A DNA stretch of 18,547 bases from CAZEJK01 sp964512045 (lineage in GTDB: Bacteria; Acidobacteriota; Thermoanaerobaculia; Thermoanaerobaculales; Sulfomarinibacteraceae). The position numbers and the translations under genes were made by a program. Below, in pieces: positions 8,330-15,802 of the stretch. The DNA lies in the NCBI GenBank assembly GCA_964512045.1, contig CAZEJK010000094.1, positions 1 through 18,547 on the forward strand. The letters are read 5' to 3'. The notes beneath the pieces are model-generated. The model was not told where the DNA came from. It was given only the letters and a program-made list of their open reading frames with translations, and did not search any database. How positions within the stretch are numbered: position 1 is the first letter of the stretch; each line of letters opens with the position of its first letter.

Positions 8330-9802
8330 TCATGCATCTGATGACATCTCCTTGTCGTCGGACGACAGGGTCTCTTCGGGCTGTGAGGTGCTCGTGAAGT
8401 CGATCAGCGCGATAGGCTCTGAGGGGGGCTCGGGAGCAGGTCGTGATGAGCGCTCTCGGTCAGCTCTGCTCGTTCCCGTCTGCCTGGATAGAGCCCAGAG
8501 CAGGCCGATCCAGCAAGCCAGCAGCAGTCTGTTGAGGGGCGTGTGCAGCGCTGACCCTAGCTGCTCGTGTGCCGCCACCGCGAGTAACGCCCAGGCGGCG
8601 GCCGCCTTTGGATACCGATGCTCGAACCGGAGTGGGCGCACCCGGCTCGGGCGCAGCGTGGCGACGCACCAGCCGACTGCGACGAGCAGGAAGAGCGAGC
8701 CAATGGCGCCGCCGGTGGCAAGCCACTCGAGCCAGTCGCTATGGGCGTGTTCGAGCAGAGAGGCCCCTGTCGGTGGCTTGGTGATTCCGGTCGCATGCTT
8801 GTAGCTGCCGAATCCGACACCGAGGACCGGCGCTCTGGCTGCCAGCTCGACGGTACCCTCCCACAGGTCCCACCGTCCCTGTCCCTCCACTCCTTCGATC
8901 ACCAGCAGCTGCGCGAGCTCGTCGCGAAGCTCGGGGAGCCGGTTGGATGCCAGCACGCCGGCTCCAACGGCGATCAGCACGAGGATCAGAGCCCACCACC
9001 AGCGCGAGCCGCGGTCGGGTCGCCGCCAGAGTATGAAGGTGAGGATCAGAGCGACACAGGGGATCAGAACGCCGCCACGGGAGCCGGACCGAATCAGAGC
9101 GGCCAGTCCGATGGTCAAGGCGATCGCTGCAGACAGCGCAAGCACGGCAGAGCGGCGGCGCGCCACCCCGGGCAGAACCAGATGCCGGACCGAGACCGCC
9201 AGAAGGGCCAGCGCTGCGGGAAGAGTCAGCTCCATGCCCACGGCGAAGTGATTGGAGTTGACGTACGGGCCGTACGGACCGCCGCCGCGAGTGGCTTCGC
9301 GGAAGACCAGTACCTGACCCGAAGTTCCCGTCTCGCCAATGAGGCCGAGGATGCCCAGGAGCCCTCCACACGCGGTGAGGAAGATGAGCAGGGTCGGCAG
9401 ACCACTGCGCGTCCCAGCCATGCGAGCTGCGGTCAGCGCGATCGCCACGGCAACGAACAGTGACGCCACTGTCGAGAGGGTGCACCAGGGACAGGCGGAC
9501 AGCGGCGCCCACCCCTCCGCGATGAGCTCGGACAGACCTGGTTGGAGAGCTCCACGAAGAGTGTGCGGGAGTGGAACGAGCTGTACGAGCGCAACCGCTG
9601 TCGTACCGATGATTGCGATCGCGTGGGCCTTCGGTACGTCAGGTACGGTGCGCAGCTCGAGCACGAGAAGCAGGGCAGCGACGGCGGTGATGGCGCGAGT
9701 GACCGGGTCGACCCCCGCGAATGCGATCGCGTTGAACGCCAGGAGGAGCCCGAGAATCCACCGGTGACGGTTCGCGGACAGGCCGAGACGGATGACAGCC
9801 AC
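8330..9802 (-). CDS. O-antigen ligase family (Wzy/WaaL-like) membrane protein
   Basis: A 490-residue polytopic inner-membrane protein of the O-antigen ligase/polymerase family, which joins undecaprenyl-linked glycans to an acceptor or to each other at the periplasmic face. Many hydrophobic segments (about 10-12) are visible. Family landmarks are GPYGPYVNSNHFAVG, RSGSRGG, GRWDLWEGTVELAARAPVLG with VGFGSY, and HAHSDWLEWLATGG (His352/His354, in the periplasmic-loop His region important in WaaL). A charged Arg/Ser/Glu-rich tail of about 40 residues ends the protein. The GTG start at 9802 directly abuts the response-regulator stop (TAG 9805-9803), with a GAGGGGG ribosome binding site inside that gene, implying translational coupling. 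No glycosyltransferases are adjacent, so whether it is a ligase or a polymerase is undecided. Confidence 0.87.
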   Translation of the reverse strand: MAVIRLGLSANRHRWILGLLLAFNAIAFAGVDPVTRAITAVAALLLVLELRTVPDVPKAHAIAIIGTTAVALVQLVPLPHTLRGALQPGLSELIAEGWAPLSACPWCTLSTVASLFVAVAIALTAARMAGTRSGLPTLLIFLTACGGLLGILGLIGETGTSGQVLVFREATRGGGPYGPYVNSNHFAVGMELTLPAALALLAVSVRHLVLPGVARRRSAVLALSAAIALTIGLAALIRSGSRGGVLIPCVALILTFILWRRPDRGSRWWWALILVLIAVGAGVLASNRLPELRDELAQLLVIEGVEGQGRWDLWEGTVELAARAPVLGVGFGSYKHATGITKPPTGASLLEHAHSDWLEWLATGGAIGSLFLLVAVGWCVATLRPSRVRPLRFEHRYPKAAAAWALLAVAAHEQLGSALHTPLNRLLLACWIGLLWALSRQTGTSRADRERSSRPAPEPPSEPIALIDFTSTSQPEETLSSDDKEMSSDA

Positions 9803-10513
9803 CTACGCCCCCTCGGGCTCGGATGGCGTGAACCGGTAGCCGACTCCGCGTACCGACTGAATCAGCTGCGGGTCCTTTGGGTTTCTCTCGAAGTACTTGC
9901 GCAGTCGGACGATGAAGTTATCGATGGTGCGCGACGACGTGGAGAAGTGATAGCCCCACACCCGCTCGAGGATCTCCTCACGGCTGACGACCTGGTTCTG
10001 CCGCTCCACGAACAGCTTCATCAGCATGCACTCCTTCTCGGTCATACGGATCGTCTCGCCCTGGGCCGTGGCCTCGAACGTCAAGAAGTTGATGGTATTG
10101 CCCGCGAACGTGTAGGTGTCCTGCTCCTCCGGCGGCGTCTGGAACCACTCCTGACGGCGGAAGATGCCCTGGATCCGGAGGATGAGCTCCTCCAGCAAGA
10201 ACGGCTTGGCGATGTAGTCGTCGGCACCGATCTTCAGACCGAGGATCCTGTCTGCATCCGCACTTCGCGCCGTGAGAAAGAGAATCGGAACGCGCGATCC
10301 GGCAGCTCGGATCCGTTGGCATACCTCCAGACCGTCCATCTTCGGCATCATGATGTCGAGAATGATCAGGTCGAACTTGACGCTCTGAGCGGCGCGCAGC
10401 CCCTCCTCTCCGTCGTAGGCGACGGTCGTGGCGTAGCCCTCGAACTGGAGGTTGTGGGCGAGTGCCTCGGCCAGATGGCCCTCATCCTCCACGATCAGGA
10501 TGTGGCGCTTCAT
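9803..10513 (-). CDS. OmpR/PhoB-family response regulator
   Basis: A 236-residue two-component transcription factor. The receiver domain (about 1-120) has the acidic pocket Glu9/Asp10, phospho-acceptor Asp53 in LIILDIMMPKMDG, Thr81 and Lys103 in AKPF. The DNA-binding winged helix (about 135-232) carries MTEKECMLMKLF, the recognition region SSRTIDNFIVRLRKYF, and the end SVRGVGYRF. All phosphorylation residues are intact, so it should be activated by the adjacent kinase. Its ATG at 10513 overlaps the kinase stop (ATGA, 4 nt). Its own stop abuts the GTG of the O-antigen-ligase-type gene, so that enzyme is co-produced with it and is a plausible target. The regulon cannot be read from this sequence. 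Confidence 0.96.
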   Translation of the reverse strand: MKRHILIVEDEGHLAEALAHNLQFEGYATTVAYDGEEGLRAAQSVKFDLIILDIMMPKMDGLEVCQRIRAAGSRVPILFLTARSADADRILGLKIGADDYIAKPFLLEELILRIQGIFRRQEWFQTPPEEQDTYTFAGNTINFLTFEATAQGETIRMTEKECMLMKLFVERQNQVVSREEILERVWGYHFSTSSRTIDNFIVRLRKYFERNPKDPQLIQSVRGVGYRFTPSEPEGA

Positions 10514-11868
10514 ACCTGTTGAACCTCCATCTTCGGCAACGTGACCCGCACCACGGTTCCATCCGGACCGGTGCTGGCGATCTGTGCATTGCCGCCGTGG
10601 CCGCGGACGATCTGGTCCACCAGAAACAGCCCGAGCCCCGTGCCTTCCGTGGTCCGAGTCATCTCGTCGCCGGCACGGTAGAACCGGTTGAACACGAGGT
10701 CGATGTCGTCCTCGGGGATCCCACCGCCGTTATCCGCGACCTCGAGGATCGCCACCGTCCCATTGATCGTCAGCGAGATCGAGACCTTCGGCGGCGTTCC
10801 TCCGTACTTCACGGCGTTCTCGAGCAGGTTGGATACGACGATCGGAAACGCCTCCTCATCCACCGGACCCCATATATCAGGGGTGATTGCGGGCGCAAGC
10901 TGGATACCGGAGGCCATCGTGCGTCGGGCAAACGACCGGGTGGAGTACTCCACCACGTCGCTCAGGCACGCATGTTGAGGATGGATTGCACCCTGTCCAC
11001 GAGCGTAGCGAGTCACCTCGAGCACCTTCTCCAAGAGACCCTGGAGGCGCTCCGCGTCCAGCAGCGCGTTGCCGAGAAAGCGCATCGACGAGGTGGCATC
11101 GGCTCGGCCGCGAAGGATCGTCTCGAGCGCGAGACGGATGGACGCGAGAGGCGACTTCAGCTCGTGGGTGACGGCGGACAGGAAGTTCTCGTGCTGATGC
11201 TTGAGACTCGCCTCGTGGCGGTACGTCCGCCACTGGAGGGCCAGGATGACGACGAGGAGGACGCCGAAGAACCCGCCCTCGGTGATCGCACACCGTTTGC
11301 GCCGGAGATAGCCGTTGCGAATCGGCTCCCAGACCTCCTCCTGCGGGCTCAAGAACCAGCCACTCCACGGTCGTGGCAGCGGAAACTCAACGGCGATGCC
11401 AGCAGCACTCTGACGCAGCTCCAGTCCAGCGGGCGGGTTGAGAAGATCGTCCACCCAGGTAGGGGACGCCACAGCCTCCAGGCAGCCGGCGCCCGTACGC
11501 CGGTGAAGGCTCAGGCGATCTGGCGCCCATTGCCAGCGAGTGAGACACGGGGCCGTGGTGTCCGCGAGGGCGAACGACTCGAAAGGGAACGCGGCGGGCG
11601 GAGCGTTGCCGACCATGGTGGCCTGCCAGGCGGCAGTGTCGACGATCCCTTGCGCCCAGACAAGCTCTCGGCGGATCCGCTCCACGGCAGTGGCGCCAGA
11701 CGTGTTGAGCCTCGCCAGCTCCTGCTCGTAGCGGATGCGGTTCTCGCGCAGGATGTAGTACACCCACCAGCCGAGCTGCGTTGCGATGAGCGTCAGCATC
11801 ACGAGGGTGACGACGAGGTGGCGGCGAGGCGGGGGCCGCAAGCGGCGCAGTGGCGAGGAGCTATCCAC
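10510..11868 (-). CDS. Membrane sensor histidine kinase
   Basis: A 452-residue kinase with transmembrane segment 1 at about 18-40, an extracytoplasmic sensor region of about 155 residues that I do not recognise, and transmembrane segment 2 at about 198-213. The dimerisation/phospho-acceptor helix follows, with His235 in FLSAVTHELKSPLASIRL, then the ATPase domain: N box NLLENAVKYG, G1 DNGGGIPEDD, F box FNRFYRAGD, G2 GTGLGLFLV. There is no HAMP domain between segment 2 and the His helix, only about 20 residues. All catalytic boxes are intact. The GTG start at 11868 overlaps the end of the YceH-like gene by 8 nt, and the 3' end overlaps the regulator by 4 nt, so the three genes should be translated from one message. 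The signal is unknown. Confidence 0.95.
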   Translation of the reverse strand: MDSSSPLRRLRPPPRRHLVVTLVMLTLIATQLGWWVYYILRENRIRYEQELARLNTSGATAVERIRRELVWAQGIVDTAAWQATMVGNAPPAAFPFESFALADTTAPCLTRWQWAPDRLSLHRRTGAGCLEAVASPTWVDDLLNPPAGLELRQSAAGIAVEFPLPRPWSGWFLSPQEEVWEPIRNGYLRRKRCAITEGGFFGVLLVVILALQWRTYRHEASLKHQHENFLSAVTHELKSPLASIRLALETILRGRADATSSMRFLGNALLDAERLQGLLEKVLEVTRYARGQGAIHPQHACLSDVVEYSTRSFARRTMASGIQLAPAITPDIWGPVDEEAFPIVVSNLLENAVKYGGTPPKVSISLTINGTVAILEVADNGGGIPEDDIDLVFNRFYRAGDEMTRTTEGTGLGLFLVDQIVRGHGGNAQIASTGPDGTVVRVTLPKMEVQQV

Positions 11869-12529
11869 CTTCAGATCCGCTGTGCTGCTGGCTTGAGATC
11901 AGAGCTTCGAGGCGGGCGACGCGCTCTTCCAAGGCCGTCACCCGTTCGGTCAGGCTTTCGGGCGCCGTGCCCCTCGAGGCTTCCGAGTCCGTTGGTGAGC
12001 TCGTGCCGTGTGTGGCGGCTGTCATCTCCACCGGCTCACCGCTGAGCAGGTGCGACCAGCGCACCTCGCGCTGACCCGGCTGACGGGGTAGCTGAACGGT
12101 CATCGGCTCGGAGCTCGTCGCAAGCCGCTCCAGGACGTCCTCGACCTCGGTAGTATCGCGGAACGGCCGCAGACGTTCACTGCGGGATCGGAGCTCTCCG
12201 GGGGTCTGCGGGCCGCGCAGCATGAGCAGCGTCATGACGGCCTTCTCGTCACCTTCGAGCTGCCAGCGGCGATCGAGATTATGCTTCCAGCGGTCCACCC
12301 GGCTCCCTTCGACTCGCCACACCAGAACGTCTTCGGACAAACGCTCGAGCGCCGATCGCACCTCGGCCAGGGTGAGCTGCATGACCGGCTCACGGTTCGA
12401 TCTCTGTTTGCACGCTGCTACGAGAGCGTTGAGCGTCAGCGGGTAGTACTCCGGCGTTGTCTGCTCCTTCTCGAGAAGTGCGCCGAGCACCCGCACCTCG
12501 ATCGGATCAAACGGCCTCGGGATGCGCAC
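11861..12529 (-). CDS. YceH/UPF0502 (DUF480) family protein
   Basis: A 222-residue cytoplasmic protein of the UPF0502 family (E. coli YceH), with no established biochemical role that I know. The first 170 residues carry the family's paired winged-helix-like sequence: VRVLGALLEKEQTTPEYYPLTL, RSNREPV, WQLEGDEKAVMTLLMLRGPQ, TPGELRSRSERL. The C-terminus is a Ser/Thr-rich linker followed by a short heptad-like helix (LTERVTALEERVARLEALI, about 192-210) likely to form a coiled coil, perhaps for self-association. The GTG start at 12529 lies 7 nt after the aldehyde dehydrogenase stop, with GAGG in the gap as a modest ribosome binding site. The 3' end overlaps the kinase gene by 8 nt. A regulatory DNA-binding role is plausible from the fold but is inference. 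Confidence 0.9.
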   Translation of the reverse strand: MRIPRPFDPIEVRVLGALLEKEQTTPEYYPLTLNALVAACKQRSNREPVMQLTLAEVRSALERLSEDVLVWRVEGSRVDRWKHNLDRRWQLEGDEKAVMTLLMLRGPQTPGELRSRSERLRPFRDTTEVEDVLERLATSSEPMTVQLPRQPGQREVRWSHLLSGEPVEMTAATHGTSSPTDSEASRGTAPESLTERVTALEERVARLEALISSQQHSGSEGG

Positions 12530-12536
12530 TGTCGCC

Positions 12537-13961
12537 TCACATCCTGGTGACGAGCAGCCGTTCTTCGGTCATCTCACGGTAAGCGTACAGCGGGCCTTCG
12601 CGGCCGATGCCAGAGTCCTTCGCACCTCCGTACGGCATGGGATCAGTTCGCCACGATGGAACCCCGTGGCTGACGATGCCGCCGACCTCGAGCCGCTCCC
12701 AGGCACGCTGGATCTTGGCTGCGTCGTTGGTGAACAAGCCAGCCTGCAAGCCGTAGCGTGAGTCGTTGACCATCGCCAACGCTTCGTCGAAGTCAGCGTA
12801 CGTTGACAGCACCGCAACCGGACCGAACACCTCATCGGCCACCACCGGCTGGTCGTCGGGGACGTCGGCGAGCAGGGTGGGTTCGATCACGTTGCCGTTG
12901 CGCGTGCCGCCTGTCAGGCACGCTCCGCCAGCTGCCTGAGCCTGGGCGATCCACTGCTCGACCCGATCTGCGTTGGCGGCGTCGATCAGCGGTCCGCATA
13001 CCGTCGAACGATCCGCAGGATCGCCGGCGACAACAGCCCTCGTCGCTGCGATGAGCTCGGTTGTGAACGCCTCGGCGATGTCGGCATGAACCAGCACGCG
13101 CTGCACCGAGATGCACGACTGGCCCGCGTAGCCGTACGCGGCGGCAGCCACGGCGCGGGCGATGGCCTCGATGTCGCCAGCGTCGGGCTCGATGACCACT
13201 GCGGCGTTTCCGCCCATCTCCAGGGTGACCCGGCGGGCGTGCCACGCCAGCTGCTTGAGGCGCCAGCCGACATCCATGGAGCCGGTAAACGTGACCGCAT
13301 GGAACCGGCGGTCCTCGGCGAGGACCTGGGCTTCGGACGCCTTGGACGGCACGACAGAGAGGCCGCCCGGAGGGAGCCCCGCGTTGGCCAGCAGCTCGGC
13401 GAGGAGCAGTGCGGGCGAGGGTGTCTGGCTGGCGGGTTTGAGGACCACCGGGCAGCCGGCGGCCACCGCGGGGGCGAGCTTGTGGGCGACCAGGTTGAGT
13501 GGGAAGTTGAACGGCGTGATCGCGAGCACGGGACCGATCGGTATGCGCCGGACGAGGGCAAGCCGGTCGAGCGCCGAGGCGTACCCCCTGAGATCGTGCG
13601 CCTCGACCTCAGGATGCCTGGCAACGTGGGCCGACTCGGTGATGGTGTCGAGACAGCGGTTGACCTCCACCTCTGCGATCGTGACAGGCTTCCCGGCCTC
13701 TGAGGAAACTGCAGCAACGAGCTCATCGAACCGGTTGCTCATCTCGGCGACGACGCCTTCGAGGATGTCGGCGCGCTGTGCTGGTGAGAGGGCTGCCATG
13801 GCGGCGGCGCCGTGCGCAGCGGCATCCGCAGCTCGTGCAAGCTCCGCAGGGCCGCCGCGCGCCACTCTGGCCACGGTCGCACCGTCGAACGGCGAGGGGA
13901 CCTCGATCACATCGGCGCCGTCGACCCACTCGCCGGCGAGAAACAGCTTGAGAGTTCGCAT
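12537..13961 (-). CDS. Aldehyde dehydrogenase family protein, probably NAD(P)-dependent
   Basis: A 474-residue ALDH-superfamily enzyme oxidising an aldehyde to its acid. The family residues are present: TPFNFPLNLVAHKL, cofactor Lys175 in KPASQTP, general base Glu248 in LEMGGN, nucleophile Cys283 in GQSCISVQRV, and EVFGPV. The position that is usually Glu after the cofactor Lys (E195 of human ALDH2, which binds the ribose hydroxyls) is Ser178, which may allow NADP use. The GQSCISVQR context recalls the GapN/lactaldehyde/phosphonoacetaldehyde dehydrogenase branch, but the substrate is unassigned. The ATG at 13961 has an AGGAGG site 7 bases upstream. The frame stays open further upstream but without family sequence. 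It is the first gene of the minus-strand block and lies opposite the antiporter gene. Confidence 0.94.
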   Translation of the reverse strand: MRTLKLFLAGEWVDGADVIEVPSPFDGATVARVARGGPAELARAADAAAHGAAAMAALSPAQRADILEGVVAEMSNRFDELVAAVSSEAGKPVTIAEVEVNRCLDTITESAHVARHPEVEAHDLRGYASALDRLALVRRIPIGPVLAITPFNFPLNLVAHKLAPAVAAGCPVVLKPASQTPSPALLLAELLANAGLPPGGLSVVPSKASEAQVLAEDRRFHAVTFTGSMDVGWRLKQLAWHARRVTLEMGGNAAVVIEPDAGDIEAIARAVAAAAYGYAGQSCISVQRVLVHADIAEAFTTELIAATRAVVAGDPADRSTVCGPLIDAANADRVEQWIAQAQAAGGACLTGGTRNGNVIEPTLLADVPDDQPVVADEVFGPVAVLSTYADFDEALAMVNDSRYGLQAGLFTNDAAKIQRAWERLEVGGIVSHGVPSWRTDPMPYGGAKDSGIGREGPLYAYREMTEERLLVTRM

Positions 13962-13998
13962 GAGTGACCTCCTGATCTGGGCGTGACGTGTCCCGGAC

Positions 13999-14004
13999 AG
14001 TGTA
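13999..14004 (-). promoter_or_regulatory. Candidate -10 element for the aldehyde dehydrogenase operon
   Basis: TACACT read on the minus strand, 38 bp upstream of the ATG at 13961. It is a reasonable sigma-70 -10 match in GC-rich surroundings, but no convincing -35 lies at 16-18 bp, so this is tentative. Confidence 0.3.
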
Positions 14005-14117
14005 GCGTCTCTTGCGTTGTCTGTGCGCGGTGCGGGCGCGACGCGATCAACGCGGCTGCGGGCTGGTACCAAAGCGATGCTCCGACGGCGACGGTCCCAC
14101 AGTCGCGTCTGGGATGG

Positions 14118-14123
14118 TATGCT
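14118..14123 (+). promoter_or_regulatory. Candidate extended -10 element for the antiporter gene
   Basis: TATGCT preceded by TGG (TGn extended -10), 29 bp upstream of the ATG at 14153. The -35 region is weak, as expected for an extended -10 promoter. An inverted repeat TCCCA-N10-TGGGA (14095-14114) lies immediately upstream and could be an operator. Confidence 0.45.
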
Positions 14124-14152
14124 GTGCGCGCTTTTGAGTTGAGGAGGCGCCC

Positions 14153-15754
14153 ATGCGTTGGACTCCCCGCCATCTTTGGACACTCACGGTTGCTCTGCTC
14201 GTGCTGGTGGCCACAGTCGTGGTGGCCCAAGAGACCGGGAATGCTCAGGTCCCGCAGGGTAGCGAGCAGCAGGCGGTTCAGGACGAGCCGGCTCACGACA
14301 GCACTGCCGACCAGCTCCACGCCTCCGACACAGGAGTCGAGGCGCACGGTGCTCCAGCAGAGGAGCACGCAGCGGACGCTGCAGGGCACGGTGGGGGGCA
14401 CGGACCGTCCCTCGGTGAGGAGCTGCCGCTGTGGTCGACGATCCCGTTCGTGGGGATTCTGCTGTCGATCGCACTGTTTCCTCTTCTGGCGCCGAAGTTC
14501 TGGCACCACCATTTCCCCAAGGTGTCGGCTTTCTGGGCGCTGCTGTTCGCGGTCCCGTTCCTGTTCGCCCACGGCCAGCACGCTTTCCATGAGATTCTTC
14601 ATATCTACATCGTCGACTACATTCCGTTCATCATCTTGCTGTGGGCTCTGTTCACGGTGTCCGGCGGCATCCTGGTGCGCGGGACGTTCAACGGGACCCC
14701 GTGGCTGAACACGCTGTTTCTCCTGATCGGCACCGTCATCGCGTCGTGGGTTGGAACCACCGGCGCCGCGATGCTCATGATCCGACCGGTGATCCGTGCC
14801 AACGCGCTGCGCCGTTACAAGGTCCACACGATCGTGTTCTTCATCTTCCTGGTGGCCAATGTGGGCGGGTCGTTGACTCCGCTCGGCGACCCGCCGCTCT
14901 TCCTCGGCTTCTTGCACGGTGTGCCGTTCTTCTGGACGTTCCAGATCCTGCCGGAGACCCTGGTGATCGCTGGTCTCCTCCTGGTCGGGTACCTCGTGTT
15001 CGATCTGTTTCTGTGGCGCAAGGAGACCGAGGCGGTGCGCACGCCGCTCGACGGGTCCCAGGAAAAGCTGAAGATCGAAGGTCTTCATAACCTGGTATTC
15101 CTCGGAGGAGTTCTCGGCGGTGTCTTGCTCTCCGGCTACTGGCACGCGGGCGAGGTCAACATCCTCGGTGTCCACCAGTACATCCAAAGCCTGGCGCGCG
15201 ATCTGATACTGATCGTCATGGGGCTGCTGTCGCTGGTGACGACCTCGAAGAAGATCCGTGAAGACAACGGCTTTTCGTGGTTCCCGATCCAGGAGGTGGC
15301 GTACCTGTTCGCTGGGATCTTCATGACCATTGTTCCCGCCCTGGCGATCCTCAAGGCCGGCGAGAATGGTGCGTTGGCAGGTTTGATCCGGGCGGTGCAG
15401 GAGCCGGCCCACTACTTCTGGGCCACCGGTATGCTCTCCGCGTTCCTTGATAACGCGCCGACGTATCTCACCTTCCTCAACACGGCGCTGGGACGGTTCT
15501 TCGCGGGAGTCCCGGAGCGCGAGGCGATCGCCATGCTGATTGCGCATCAGGAGCTGTTCTTAAAGGCGATTTCGACCGGTGCGGTGTACATGGGAGCCCT
15601 GACGTATATCGGCAACGCACCCAACTTCATGGTCAAGTCCATCGCCGAGGAGAACGGGATCGAGATGCCGAGCTTCTTCGGGTACTTCTTCAAGTACTCC
15701 ATTCCGATCCTGGGTCCGATCCTGGTCCTGCTGACGGTTCTCTTCTTCATCTAG
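14153..15754 (+). CDS. Sodium:proton antiporter-like / CitMHS_2-type ion transporter with His-rich N-terminal extension
   Basis: A 533-residue polytopic transporter of the ion-transporter superfamily, of the type usually annotated as a sodium:proton antiporter (CitMHS_2). An N-terminal signal segment (8-25, cleavage near VVA-Q) precedes a soluble, Ala/Glu-rich stretch (26-90) with six His (48, 56, 65, 72, 79, 83), ending in AGHGGGHGP. The membrane domain then begins (LWSTIPFVGILLSIALFPLL), with the half-repeat motifs NVGGSLTPLGDPPLFLGFL and FLDNAPTYLTF and the C-terminal TYIGNAPNFMVKSIAEENG, which form the substrate site in this superfamily. GAGGAGG at 14141-14147 fixes the start. It may be co-transcribed with the next gene after 48 bp. 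The ion or substrate is inferred from family naming only; an organic-anion carrier is the alternative. Confidence 0.87.
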   Translation: MRWTPRHLWTLTVALLVLVATVVVAQETGNAQVPQGSEQQAVQDEPAHDSTADQLHASDTGVEAHGAPAEEHAADAAGHGGGHGPSLGEELPLWSTIPFVGILLSIALFPLLAPKFWHHHFPKVSAFWALLFAVPFLFAHGQHAFHEILHIYIVDYIPFIILLWALFTVSGGILVRGTFNGTPWLNTLFLLIGTVIASWVGTTGAAMLMIRPVIRANALRRYKVHTIVFFIFLVANVGGSLTPLGDPPLFLGFLHGVPFFWTFQILPETLVIAGLLLVGYLVFDLFLWRKETEAVRTPLDGSQEKLKIEGLHNLVFLGGVLGGVLLSGYWHAGEVNILGVHQYIQSLARDLILIVMGLLSLVTTSKKIREDNGFSWFPIQEVAYLFAGIFMTIVPALAILKAGENGALAGLIRAVQEPAHYFWATGMLSAFLDNAPTYLTFLNTALGRFFAGVPEREAIAMLIAHQELFLKAISTGAVYMGALTYIGNAPNFMVKSIAEENGIEMPSFFGYFFKYSIPILGPILVLLTVLFFI

Positions 15755-15802
15755 GGCGGCGGCGAGCACGATGGCGGTCCGGAACGGATAGAGGAGGTGG
15801 AG

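Noticed and set aside
10462..12045. A 527-codon open frame antisense to the kinase and YceH-like genes
   Set aside because: The opposite strand has intact kinase boxes and a tightly packed gene arrangement.
13962..14183. Upstream extension of the aldehyde dehydrogenase frame
   Set aside because: It would run into the antiporter gene, lacks family sequence, and the ATG at 13961 has its own AGGAGG site.
13907..15547. A 546-codon open frame antisense to the antiporter gene
   Set aside because: Charged low-complexity translation, while the other strand gives a membrane protein with conserved transporter motifs.
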